Origin: Dactylellina haptotyla
Taxonomy: Eukaryota; Ascomycota; Orbiliomycetes; Orbiliales; Orbiliaceae
NCBI GenBank assembly: GCA_031310005.1
Contig: CM062380.1
Location: 868,001 to 932,000 of the forward strand
Reading direction: 5' to 3'
DNA: 64,000 bases
Of this stretch, positions 34,201 through 46,400 are shown piece by piece. The position numbers and the translations under genes are program-made. The notes under the pieces were generated by a model that saw only the letters and a list, made by a program, of their open reading frames with translations, was not told the DNA's origin and made no database searches. Positions within the stretch are counted from its first letter, which is position 1, and the number at the start of each line of letters is the position of its first letter.

Positions 34201-35515
34201 TCCGGCCAAGAGAGAGAGAAAAGAGCAACAATATTCCGTCGATAAATATTACTCTAGCATTCTCAATCCCAAGGCTCCCAAAGGAGAGCAGAAACCCAGG
34301 GCGCCTCGACCACCGACTCAAATTAAGATTCAAGATCATCAATTCTATCCCGTGCGTCTCGTGCAGCTCCAAGAGCAAGAAACTGCCTACTACCGCAAGA
34401 CTATTGGCTACAAGGTCCCTGTGATCGAAGCTGCGGAGGGCGAGGACGCCGAGGCTAAGAAGGACGACAGAGATTTGGAACAGATGGAAATTGATAACGC
34501 TGTCGCTCTCACGGAAGAGGAAGTAGCGGAGAAGGAGCGTCTCGCAGAGCAAGGTTTCTCGGAGTGGAGCAAGCGTGACTTCCAGCAGTTCATCAACCTG
34601 TCCGGAAAATATGGCAGAAAGGCACTTGATTCCATTGCGGGCGATATGGAAAACAAAGATATCAAGCAAGTCAAGACCTATGCCAAAGTTTTCTGGGAAC
34701 GATTCACGGAAATAGAGGGATACGACCGCTATATTCAAGTGATTGCCGCGGGTGAAGAAAAGGCAGAGAAGGTCCGCAAGCAACAAGAGAACTTGCGCAA
34801 GAAGATCGAACTGTTCCGCGTCCCACTCCAGCAGATGAAGATCAATTACAGCGTCAGCACTACGAACAAGAAGGTCTACACCGAAGAAGAGGACAGATTT
34901 CTTCTGGTTCAGCTTGATAAATATGGTTTGGAGAGCGAGAACATTTACGAGTCCATTCAAAACGACATCCGTGATTGTCCTCTGTTCAGATTCGATTGGT
35001 TCTTTCTGTCGAGGACCCCAGCAGAGTTGTCACGAAGATGCCAAACGCTATTGACAACTGTTGATCGAGAGTTCGACCCGAAACTGAAGGTCGTCGATGA
35101 CGAGGAGGATCATAAGCCTGGAAAGAAGGGACCGAAGGGCAGTGGAAAGACTAGTCGTCAGAGAAGTGTCGAGGAAGATGACGAGACGGGTCCACCGGCG
35201 AAGAAGGGCAAGACCGCCAATGGAGTTGCCAATGGCAAAGGGCCAAAGGTACATTCTTTCTATATCCTAAAACAAACAAATTCATTAAGAGATTTATGCT
35301 AACAAATACTATAGAACAAGAACATCGATTCTGTCAAATCGGCAGCAGGCAGCAAGGCCGCTTCGAGCAACACCTCGCGAGCCACTAGTGTCGGCTCCAG
35401 CTCTGATGTTCCCGAACGCGGGAAGCCTGGCCCGAAGCCCAAAGCGAACGGGGCGAAAGGATCCAAGGCCAGCACACCCGTGAGCGCCTCCAAAGGCAAA
35501 GGAAAGAAGCGTTAG
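31284..35515 (+). CDS. ISWI: ISWI-family chromatin-remodelling ATPase, 1146 aa
   Basis: Ten exons: 31284-31361, 31478-31645, 31896-31941, 32018-32230, 32291-32418, 32479-32754, 32813-33107, 33161-33687, 33740-35248, 35315-35515. The protein slides and spaces nucleosomes using ATP, in the nucleus. Visible parts are an acidic N-terminus, the SNF2 motif [13 protein letters not shown] (about residue 197), the DEAH box (about 302, split by intron 6), [11 protein letters not shown], and motif [18 protein letters not shown] (about 586). A C-terminal HAND-SANT-SLIDE region includes [30 protein letters not shown] and [14 protein letters not shown]. The tail is Lys/Gly/Ser rich. Length and order match fungal Isw1/Isw2; I cannot say which paralogue. 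All splices follow GT-AG and keep the family sequence. The gene lies next to the HAPSTR1-like gene on the same strand. Confidence 0.95.
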
Positions 35516-36789
35516 TCGTTCTCGTCGGAGTACCACACCGAATTGTCACCCCCACTTCTGATATTCCTACATTCTCTTTTACTGTTTTTGTCATTCCACG
35601 GGTTTAAGGGTTCTCTTTGTCTTTTCTGGGCTTCAAAATTATAAATAGATCCGCGAGGGCGAAGCGGCTGTATTTTTGTGTCTTTTTCTATCGTTGGTTT
35701 AAACTATAGTTGCTGTTAAAGATGACGTATAAATAATAAAATATGAATAAATTGAAAACGTATAAACAATAGGACATATAGCTTAATAGTCGTTTGGCAC
35801 TTCTTTCTTCGACAGCCTTCCCCAAACACACCCACGCAATTAATATGCAATCTTTTTATGAGTACTTAGCGTCAAATTGATAATTTTTTCACCTATTCAT
35901 CAATGATATTGATGCTCTACAGTCTATCTAAGCAATACGGTTGCAGACCAGGTCAAGCTTCAGCAGCTGTTTCCCAGCCTTGAGGCCGGCAACGTTGAAG
36001 CCTACAACCTGCAACTTGCAACTGCATGCCAAACGCCAACTTCATAACCAACCGCCCTGCCATGTTCGATATCTACCCAACAAACACCGCATCCCCGCCG
36101 CCGCCGCAAGGAAGTATCCCGGGAACATCACCGCTACATGTTACTTGTTTGTTGTATGTGTGGTTGTATGGTTGTTGCTGTGGCGGTGGCGGCTGGTGCT
36201 GGGTGGCTGGAGGCCCACAACAGCAAAACAACCGACGGCAGCAACAACAGCAGCCTCCTCCTTCTTTCTTCTCCCTCTTCGCTAACCTCCTCTTCCCTCA
36301 ACCTCTCCTCACCTCAACCTCCTCCTTCCCAGACTCTACACCGGCTGGGACAGTATCATACCACCACTTCCCTTTCGCAGGTTAGCCCGCTATACTCCCT
36401 GGGCCCGACTGTCATCACAGTAATAGCTGACATACATCCGTTTAGTCATCACCGCCACCCATTCCCCGGCTAAATCCTGACGGCGACATCGTCATTCCAC
36501 CGCCCTCGAGCTCCTGGGAGCCCTTCGTCACCGTAAAGCCCTCGAACACGCCAGAACTCTCGCAACAGTGTAAAGATAGATTCTCTACACTCTTGGCCGT
36601 TTGCTAGCGGTTTGCGGGTACGGTCTCCCCTTACAACCCTTTGTCTGGTCCCTCGGTTGCCAGACTAACACTATTCTAAATATATCAGCACAAACAACAA
36701 ATCTCCAAATCGCACTCACCAAAAACACATCGCAATCTCTTCCTTCGGGCTCGAAATATCATCTTAGCCCGAACCTCACAACCGCAAAC
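35516..36789. other. Intergenic and pyrimidine-rich leader
   Basis: This holds the ISWI 3' region and then a CT- and CAG-rich leader of the next gene (about 36000-36790). The leader has several open frames of about 110 codons produced by its low-complexity composition. The frame of the downstream protein is itself open back to 36601 but without a better start. An intron in this leader is possible. Confidence 0.4.
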
Positions 36790-37641
36790 ATGGACATGAC
36801 CTCCCTATCCTCCACTCTTCCGGGAGGCTCCTCCCGCCGACCGAACCCTCCGAAACAACTCCCCCTAGACCCCAACAGTGAGAGCCAGTCTCTCATCGAA
36901 GCCTTCCAATCTGCCGCCCGCTCCGTCACAAACCTTTACCGCAGCTCAGCGACATTAATCCAGAACTCCCGGCAGGATGGCTATACAGATGCCCTTAGTG
37001 ATGTTCTGGAAGCTATCGACAACATGTCTGCATATGATGATCCTGCGCTAGCGTTATCCAGAATAAGAGACTGGGTAATCGACCGAAGGCACGAGAGCAA
37101 AGGCGGCAGCGGCAACACAACCGGCAGGAGTAGCTCTATGCCCCCGCAGCAAACGAGGGAAATGAGCTCAGAGTCTGAGGCGGAGGAAGGAAACGCGAAG
37201 GAGGAAGAAAGGAGACGGGCTGATTCGGAGAAACCTGAAGTTGGATATCCTGATCTGCCGCAAGAGCAGCCGTCACACACCCAGTCCTTACAGTCGATAC
37301 CGTTTTCCTTCCAAGCCTTGAACCCGATCCCCCAGTACCCCACACAAACACCGGACGTCATGGAACCATTACCGTCCCCAGAAATGAACGGCATGTTCAC
37401 CTTCAACTCGCCCGTTGCAACTACTCCGCTTGGCCTCAATGGTCGACAAACCACGAATAAAGTCCCATTAACGAATCGAAACATCAGCACTAGTCTTGGG
37501 GGCGGTGCAGGTACAAAGAGGCGGAACCAATATGTGGACTTTTTTGACATCAACGGATTCGGCAACTTTGGCATGAACGGCTCTAGGGACTTTGTGACTG
37601 GCACCGGACCCGGCAATGCGAAGAGAGGAAGATTTGTTTAA
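36790..37641 (+). CDS. HAPSTR1/C16orf72-like (TAPR1-like) protein, 283 aa
   Basis: The start ATG at 36790 (AACATGG) gives MDMTSLSSTLPGGSSRRPNP. The conserved core is short and helical: SLIEAFQSAARSVTNLYRSS, then GYTDALSDVLEAIDNM and RIRDWVIDRR (residues about 35-100). That arrangement of a LYRSS helix followed by a GYxDALxDxL helix is what I remember from fungal relatives of human C16orf72/HAPSTR1, a stress-response partner of the HUWE1 ubiquitin ligase. The rest is disordered: Glu/Ser-rich middle, Pro-rich stretch, and a basic C-terminus containing AGTKRRNQYVDFFDIN and NAKRGRF, which could serve for nuclear localisation. The family assignment is from memory of the motif and is moderately secure. 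Confidence 0.65.
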   Translation: MDMTSLSSTLPGGSSRRPNPPKQLPLDPNSESQSLIEAFQSAARSVTNLYRSSATLIQNSRQDGYTDALSDVLEAIDNMSAYDDPALALSRIRDWVIDRRHESKGGSGNTTGRSSSMPPQQTREMSSESEAEEGNAKEEERRRADSEKPEVGYPDLPQEQPSHTQSLQSIPFSFQALNPIPQYPTQTPDVMEPLPSPEMNGMFTFNSPVATTPLGLNGRQTTNKVPLTNRNISTSLGGGAGTKRRNQYVDFFDINGFGNFGMNGSRDFVTGTGPGNAKRGRFV

Positions 37642-39675
37642 TGACCTTTGAGATACTATCACGAACCCTTGTTTCTTTTCCTTTTTTTTATTTATCATAC
37701 TTTTATCATCCCCCGGATTTTATAGAGTGGAAAGGGAGGCGGTGTACTGATACAACATTTTCTTTTTACTTATTTTTTTTGGAGATTGTGCTTTTTGGAT
37801 GTTAAACTATTAACGATGAAAGAGACGGCATTACGAATATTGGTTTTTATCACCCTTTCATCTTTAGTTTCTAATAACCCCCGCCTTTTTTAACATCCTC
37901 CATCCCCTTATCATCCCCCGTTATACTTTCGGGTTTGAGATTGCATATCTGGCGTCCGCGGATTCTATCTCCTGTATTCAGTTTTTCTCCCCTTACTCGG
38001 TCGGTTCCCATCAGTCCTTACTTTCACCATCATTATCATATACCCAATACCGCTATTTTTAAGAAATATTTATCGATATATCAACACCACACTTTTTCGA
38101 GCAGTTCAACATTTGCAAGTCCGCCCTCCTCCCTTTTCAACCAGAAGAAATGATAATCGACTAGGAGGGTCCCGCCCAACTCATGCATCACACCTCGGCG
38201 TTCTTTATTTTCTTTTTTTTTCACACCGAATGTCTTTTTTTTTTTTGCTCGCTACTGCCCCACGTTACTTTTGTGTGTTCCCAGTTTTCCGCAGGGTTTG
38301 CTCCTCCTATCAAATTATACATGTACAACAAACGGCCTTTATAACTGTATAATGTTAATCGGTCCCGCCAGCTGGACGGCCGGAACGGTTTGCTGTACCT
38401 CTTTCCCTCTGACAAGCATATTTTGCTTATGTCCATTCCCACTCTCTTCTGTTCTGTCCATTCTCCAGATTGCTCGCTCCCGATAGATAGTGTAGTATAC
38501 TCAGCTCCGTCGAAAACCATCACACCCATGTATCCGTAGCGAAGTCTAAATCCAAGAGAGGCCAAGTCCGCTTACCGATCACATGGCCAAAAATAAGAAG
38601 CGACGTATATCGCCCAGGTGACAATGATAGATTCCAGACTAGCGAGCTTTAAGCATCTACAAAATTTCCCACCACTTGTTATCTGACAATAGCAAACGGG
38701 ACCCCATTTCAAGAGAAGTGGGAGACGATAGTTGGATGTTCGGATGCCTCCGAAAGGAGTCTAGTTCTGGTAGGAATTTCTTGCGTGCGCGACAACACAA
38801 AATAGGAGAGAGAGCGCTCTCTATTGTTTTTCTTTTCAGGAACGAGAGAAAACCCACACACAACCCGCCCGTTGTTCGTGAAACGGAACTCCGAACCTGC
38901 ATGAAACACGCGCAATCAAGTCTATTAATATAAAGTGTGCCCAGACCGAGAAGCTTTTTTCTTGGCTTCCCCGTTCTTGTTCACGATGGGTTTGAAGGAG
39001 AGGTTTAAGGCGCTGGGTGTTATTTTGCACAAAAAGGGGACTCGGACTCAACTCCACCCTGACTCTCCGTGCTTGTTTCCTGGTTCCCGGACCCTTTTCT
39101 GCCTGTAACTTTAATAATCTTAAATCTTAGTCATGGGTATGGCAGATGATTGATAATTTTTGGATTTGATTACGCTCGAGTTCCTGTTTCTACGTGTGGT
39201 TTTATTTTATTATGTGGAAAGATTGCGAATGAAGGTCCATAATAATGTAATTTGATTACACGGGGGGTATCATCGCTGTAATTTTTTGTAAAAAAGGTAC
39301 AAATGAAAGAAGAAAACTCCGGGGAAAATATTATTCATACATGTTGAAGGTTGGCAACAAAAAGATAAGATGTAAAAGTAAATAGGAACGAACCGTATAT
39401 TAAGGTCGTGACGAATCGAACAAAGAGGTTTAGAAAAGAAGTGTAAAAAAGAGAAAACAAAAATTGCTGAAGGGGGCCTGGGCTAGTGGATTCGTTTTCC
39501 GAATTAAAAAAGAATCGAAATCGAACCGTTTCTTGCATGCACACCATCATTATTGAAAGGGGGAGAAGTGAAGATTAGAAGCATTTTATACATGAAATTT
39601 CCTTTGTTTAAACTTTTACATGTAGGGTATTTTTTTGGGGATTTAAAAATCATGATTTATTATTGCTTCTTTGCT
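37642..39675. other. Intergenic between convergent genes
   Basis: It contains the 3' regions of the HAPSTR1-like gene and the convergent Rds1-like gene. T-runs and AT-rich patches dominate (poly-T near 37685 and 38232). No RNA gene, repeat or coding frame is supported. Confidence 0.4.
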
Positions 39676-40728
39676 TTAGTTCGCCGCTAACGAGATGATG
39701 GCTGGGCCGGCGACGACAGAGGCGTCGTCGAGCTTGTTGCCCTGGTTGCTGGTGGTAAGGTGGACGTAGACCTCACCGGCCAAGTTGGCTGGGACAATGC
39801 AGTTGCCGTTGTTCAAATCGGCGAAGACGGTACCGACACCACCGGCAGTGAAAGCGCAGAACTTGGAGTCTCCGGCTGTGCTGCCGTTGGCGAGGTTGAG
39901 GGGGGTACCAGGCTTGATGTTGTTAGCGTTCAGGATAACAAGCGATGGGAAGGCGGTGAATCCCAGATCAGAACCTGCAGGGCAGGACTTGATGAATTGA
40001 GAGGCCAGGGTGAAGACGCTCTTGGGACCAAGGGCAGCATCGAAGGCCTGTGGGACTGGAAGATCATCTCCGGAAGCAGCTGTTGAAAAATGTAGTTAGT
40101 ATTTGTGATTTTGGAATTAAGCAATGGTTCAATAAATGAATACACACCTCGGATGAAAGTTTGATGTCGAGCTTCTACGGTGACAATGGATGCGGCGGCA
40201 GCGAGCACATCCTTAGAAGTGACTAACGGTGCGGCTCCAAGGTAGGCTGAGACACCGACTGCCTCTAGAATCTTTGCAGTGGCAACCATATCGGCAGCTG
40301 TGGTGAAAGCAAAGTTATACTCGCAAGGCTGCACGGGGTTGGCATTGGCTGCTTTGAGGACATCTGAGATGACAGTAACGTGAGTAGCTTCGGTCTCTCC
40401 GACCTTCTTGAGGGCGGTGATTTGAGCAGCGCTGAGACCCAAGGCGGTGAAGTCGGCTTCTGGGAACTTCTCGAAACCTTGCTTGTAGAAAGCAGCTTCG
40501 AGATGCTCAAGAGTGAGAGCACTAAATGAAGAAATTAGTACGAGTAAAATAAGATGACCAAAAGAACTAAAAAAAAACTCACAATTGAAGGATATCCGTA
40601 TCAGTCAATGCACCAGTAGCCTGTCGCTTGCTGAAAGTTGGGAGTCTGTGGGGTATCGCGTCTCCCAATCCAGCGAAGGAGGCAACGCCAACCATGGTGG
40701 TCAAAAGTGTCGACTTGAAGGAAACCAT
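39676..40728 (-). CDS. RDS1: Secreted ferritin-like protein of the Rds1 type, 307 aa
   Basis: Three exons: 40583-40728, 40148-40521 and 39676-40079, with GTGAGT..TTTAG and GTGTGT..CAACAG introns. A signal peptide (MVSFKSTLLTTMVGVASFAG) is followed by a KR site (TFSKRQATG). The ferritin-like four-helix region shows DILQFALTLEHLEAAFY, GETEATHVTVISDVL and VEARHQTFIRG, giving the E..H/E..EATH..EARH pattern expected of the family. The C-terminal beta-rich half ends in GPAIISLAAN. Rds1-like proteins are stress- and starvation-induced, secreted or wall-associated; metal binding is plausible but unproved. Strong codon bias suggests high expression. The splice joins restore the family sequence exactly through the helices. 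Confidence 0.85.
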
Positions 40729-43428
40729 TTTGAATATCTCTTTTGGTGTTCTTTTTTATTTCTTTGAAAAAGGTGGAGGTAGAATGTATCGTTAAAAAAG
40801 TTAAAAGACTATCAAAGTCTATCGATCCAGTCGAATATTCAAATAAAATTGGGAGTTCGTGTTAGGAATCCGCCTGGGATAATGAATGACTGAATGTAGA
40901 ATCGAAAGAAAAGAAAGAAAGAACGTAATCAAGCACCCAGGCCCGAAAATAGAGTTTGCTAGAGATACCAAAGTGTTCGAGTCCAAAGCTCTAGTGAGGA
41001 GAGAGGAAAAGAAATCAAGCCCACGAGGCGGGAGCTCAAGAATATATATCTTCAGAAACACACATAACGTCCAGAACACCCCACTGTGGCTCTCCCTCTC
41101 CCCTTCTTACCAATAAACTCAGCCTACCCTAGTTCTTCGCTGATTGAATGCATCCATGCCCAGACATGCCCTGTGACACCCTCAAGGGGGAAACGACAAG
41201 AAGAAAGTCTCCATGAGAAAGCGAACAAATCGACTGCAACGCTCAGACAGAGGCCAATGCCGATAAGCTCAGATCCGTTAGCGCCTCCCTGCTGGGGGTG
41301 GTTCACTCCGAGCCCCCTCTCATATTCAGTTAGGAACCCTCGACTCCTTCTCTCTTGGCATGGGGATTAATAGGCCCATACGGCGTGTGCACGTTATGAT
41401 TGTGTGCGTGGAATAGAAGGGGTGGGTGGGCATTAGTCAAGCTGCATTGTTTCGTCAGTGCACGGCGTATATCAAGAGGAAACAAAGTGACCAGAAGAGG
41501 CATACCGCTGCGTCGAAACATCCATAACAGGTATTCGATATAGCATCGATCGGGCATAGTCCAAGGCCAATTGTGGCAAGCGAACCCTTTTTGAATCGGA
41601 AGATCTCAAGCCGTGCTTACAAGTAGCAAAGTAACAGGGCGAGGACACCCTTCCACGCCGGTATGGCGAAATTTCTGGTCTTCCCAGACAGGCAATATGA
41701 TAGCAAGGCCCCCAGCCCGGGCTCGTGTCAAGACGTCGCTAACGCGGCCTTCTTTCGGGTAGCCGAAACATCCAACGAAACGTCTGATGTCTTGACGTCG
41801 CCCGCAACACATTTGCCCAACGCTGCAAAACCGGCCCACCCAAACGGCGGAAAAGGGGGCTAGCCACTTTTTGAAGCACCCTCCGTCACAAACATCGTTC
41901 ACATTTCGTTTCACGATCCGTAGCACACCGTTGAACACTGGCGACAATACCGCCAGGTAGCTGGCAGATCTCAGCAGCGAACAGACTGAACGGCCCTTCA
42001 TTTCATGTCTCGTAAACACTATCTACCAAGATATTTGTTTCAATCAAATGCAAAGCGGTTGGGACCCTTGGCGTCCTTTCGCCGGGTTCGGGTTCTCGCA
42101 GCTGTCGCACCGGAGAACTCGGAAGATCTATTTGCGTATCAAACATCGGAGATAAACGTCTTTTTTTTCTCTTCACATTGGCCAAGGCCTGTGGATTCTG
42201 AAGCCGTCGAGAGTCTCTCAACTTTCCTAAATTGTTATGTAATACGATGTCTAACCCGATAGGATTCCACAATCGAATCAGAGCCCGTTTTGCAAATCAT
42301 AAAACTCGTCAACCCGGGTGATATCCGATATATTTTTATATTTAACCTTATATCCTCCGCCTGAGTCAGTTGATTCATTGATTCAGGTACGTTCTCTCCC
42401 TTACCAACAGTCACGAAAGTTCGAAAAAAAATTGTGGATAGTTTAGGTTGCATGATGGCGTGGCTAGCCTTGGTTCCAATGTAGAAACTCCGGGTCGAAG
42501 AATGTTTCTACCCCCTTCTGTTTCGTTTCAATCATAAATTTGCCTTTTCGACCTTAACATTCTTACATCCTCGCTTGATTCCGGGTGAGAGATACCGGAT
42601 GAAGTAGTCTGAGCTGCAAAGTTCCTGCAAGCCGACATAGCCTCCAGCTCGCTTTCGGCTTCTCCATACCGAAAGTTTGAACTAACAGACTACAATAGCG
42701 TTGCCTCTATTAGTGATTTCTCCGTAGAAACTCTCCGACTATCTAAGGAGGTAGTTCACATTCATAGGACGTCATAGGAGTGCCCGATGGAGTCGACCCG
42801 GAATACCCTTTCAAGCGGAGCTGAGTTTCTAGAATCGCTCTCTCCAGACAATTTTAGCTGGGAGAGCAAGTTCTATTTGTTCTACAGTATCCCTGTCAAG
42901 CGCATATCCATCTTTGCTTAGCACTGGCTATTTCGCTTTACAATAATTAGACAATTCTACAAGTAAAACCATCATAGTGATTAAATTCAGCCGTCATCTT
43001 TGGATTTTTTTGCTACACAAAAGATGTAATGAAATTATCATTACTTATCTTGTCCCACCAGCTCTTGTTTAAAATTCGCTGCACAATGTACAGTAAAAGT
43101 ACAGGTGCTTATGACCTATTAGCAAATAAAAAAGCGACTGTGGGTAAATACCTGCGCAAAAAGTCAAGAGACACAATAGGAAACATCGTCGAGAGAACAG
43201 AGAAAGAAAACAATGCCATAGTGTTCCTCCACAGGTTGGGTTTCCCTATCTCTCTAAGTGATAGCAAAAGAAATCCATCATCCATGTTCATATCATTTCA
43301 TGCTAATTCATGTTCGTAAGACGTAAAGAAACAAATTAAATATTCATGCAAAAGGAAGAAATTATCCGTCATGATCCCCTCGCAAATTAGGAAGCGACTA
43401 TATACTTCTATAGTCTACCGTGGTATGT
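40729..43428. other. Intergenic, 2.7 kb
   Basis: It contains the promoter of the Rds1-like gene at its left edge and the SSD1 3' region at its right edge. Short frames of 60-140 codons overlap on both strands with no domain. No tRNA or other RNA gene was recognised. Confidence 0.4.
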
Positions 43429-46400
43429 CTAAAATGTAGCATACGGATTGATAGTTCGGGTAGTCAAGCATCTAGCACGAGGGTTAGTCTCTGAGTTTCT
43501 AAATGGAGTGGTGAGAAAGATCTGGAGTGAACTTACGGTGGGCTCTTAGCGAGCTCGGCTCTCAAAATGACTGGGACCCTCGTCATCTCCTTAATGTACT
43601 GGACGTGGTCGTTTCCTTCTTCCTTTAGGCTCCAGTGTGGAACCCAGAATTCCCTGGAGTTCATGTTTTGGTTCTTCTTGTTTGCTTTGGCGGCCGTGAC
43701 GGACAACTTGGGATCGCTTCGAGTGCGGTGAGGTTGTTGTCCCAAATTCTTGGTTGGACTGCCTGGCATGCTCTGGGTAGGGCGGGTACTATCAGAGAGA
43801 GAAACACCTTCCATAGCTTCTGCGACTTCGTTCTCATCAATGTTGTCAACATCGTCGTCATCAAAGAGGGCATCGACAGCATCAGAGGATAAAGTCGTGG
43901 CCTCCGTGGCTCGGCGTTGGGCTTCCTCTTTTTCCTTTTGCTGCGCGGCGGCGGCAGCTGCTGCATTAGCCGCTGCGGCATTATGGGATGCACGCATTGA
44001 TCCGGCATGCTTGGGGCGCTCGTCTTCGGGGACGAACGAAGAGCTGGTGATACCCTTCTCCCAGTACAACTCGAGGATTCGCTTCTTCTTGTCGAACTCT
44101 GCTTTCTTGAGAGGAAGTTGATCGCAATGCACACGTTTCTCAAAGCCGTATTCGGGAATTAGAACATCGAAAGCGGATTCATAAACGCAGATTACAATGC
44201 CTTCACAAATCAATTCACCACCAGCCTCCTGGCGACGTCGATCGACAACACGGCAAAGCTCAAGATGAACGCTCTGTTCCTGTGCGTTCTTGGCAGAATC
44301 CTTCTTGACGTTGCACTGCTCAACAGCCTTAGACAAAGTATCGACGTCCTCTGGGATCTCCGGGGTGGTGCCCTCTGGAGCATTAAGAATGGCATCGAGC
44401 TGGCGGTGAATCATGATATCCGCATAGCGACGGATTGGGCTATTGAAGTGGGTAAAGATAGGAATGTTCAAGGTATAGTGAGAGCGGTACTCCTCAGGAA
44501 CCTTAGCTGGAACATAGTATTTGGCGCGGTGCATCGTCTTGATAAGTAAAGTTTCCATACCCTGTTGCCTCGTGTTAGTCCTGTAGATTTGGCGAATCTT
44601 GTTGGGAAAATATATAAACATGCCTTGCGAATATCCTCATCTTCAACTTTGAACAGACTCTTTTGCAAAGCAGCACTGCTAGAGACATCGATGTCATAGC
44701 CGATGGCATTCATTCTATCGGCGAATGTATCGAGACGACGCTTCATCGGGGTAGCATGGCGACGAAGGATAGCTTTCTCAGGGAAAGCGCCGAGCAATTT
44801 GGCTCCTACATAGGTATTGGCTTTAATCATAAGCTCTTCAATGATCTCATGCGAAGGAGTGGTATTGAAGAGATTGTCTTCGACTGGGACATTCTCATCG
44901 TCGAGTTGGTGGAAGAGACGAAGTGCGGGAACTGAAATGTCGCCAGCTTGGAAACGGACTTGTCGGAATTTGTAGGTAATGCGTTGCAAAAGCTTGACGT
45001 CTTCAATAAGACCAGCCTCAAGTCCGCTAACATCGCCACCATGAACAATTGTGTCAACATCCTTATACGACAACTTTCCGACACTCTTGATGATACTCTT
45101 TCCAATCCATGTCTCATCTTCTAGAACTTGGCAGGTTTCGGTATCAACCTTGATAACGACCGAAACAGTGTAACGCTCGGCGCCAGGGGCGAGAGAGCAA
45201 AGATCCTCCGCGAGTTTAGGTGGCAGCATTGGAACATTCCTGTTGATGAGGGAAACACCAATACCTCGCTTCTTCGCTTCGCGGTCAACCAAGGAGTTAA
45301 GCTTCACAAAGTGAGCAACATCGGTGATGTGGATACCAATTTCCATAACACCGTCACGATCCTTTCTTATGTGGATCGCATCCTCCAAGTCTTCACTGCC
45401 ACTTGGATCAATCGTGAAGGTTCGGACATCCCGGAAGTCTTTGCGCTTGCTAGCAGCCTCGCTGTCAGCATCAACACTCCATTCCTCAAAGCCGACATTC
45501 TTGACAACGGCATCATTGAACTCATCGGGTCCAAAGTTGTTATCACGAAGCAAAGCATCTGTCTCGATCTTAACATCTCCCATTTCGCCAAGCTGCTCGA
45601 CGAGGGTACCAAAAGGATGCAACGAAGTGATAGGCCAGCGCTTTATGCAAGCCACGAAAATTCGGTTAGCGTATGCCTGATGGTTTTCAACAAAGTCCTT
45701 CGGAGCCTGTTCGGTTGGAATAGCGATAAGAGGAACACGCTTGTCGGTAGGTTTGAACCAAACGATTTTTGGCTTCTCCTCCTTACGTTCAGGGGCAGCT
45801 GGTCGCCCAGCGGCCTGTCGTTCGGCTTCCTGCTTCTCCTTAGTGGCTTGGGAGCTAGGACGCAACAAACCAAGAGTACTATATAATGCTGTCAGTAACT
45901 ATCCGTTATTTAGTCAAAAGCGAAATAATCTTACCCTGAGAACATTTGTCCAGCCACTCGCTCTATGACGGCCACGATATGACCAGCGTACAAAGGCTTG
46001 TGCTCATCACTGATTTCTTCTTCTTCGACCAAAAGCAAACTTTGGCCCTCGACCTCGACATCATCATTCTTCTTCTGGGTGGGGCGTTGGCGCAAAGATC
46101 CACGACGACGCAATCCACCTTGATCACCAGTGTCTTGCCCATCACCTCGATCGCCAGAGTTGTTAGATCTGTCTCCGCCAGTCCTAGTGTCGGAGATGTC
46201 CTTGCGTTTCTTCTTCTCCTCTTTTTCTTTCTTCTGGCCCCAGACCTCATCAACATCGAGGAGCTCAACTGCGACTAAATCGCCTTCCAAGGCACGATTT
46301 CTATCTTTGCTACCGCAGATGAAAATATCAGCGTCCAACAAACCGTCTTGGGTGGCAACGTATGCATCACTACGGTTCTTCTTGTTGACACGCATAATAC

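Noticed and set aside
36000-36480. Three overlapping frames of more than 110 codons before the HAPSTR1-like gene
   Set aside because: The CT- and CAG-rich low-complexity leader opens several frames at once; none has a recognisable product.
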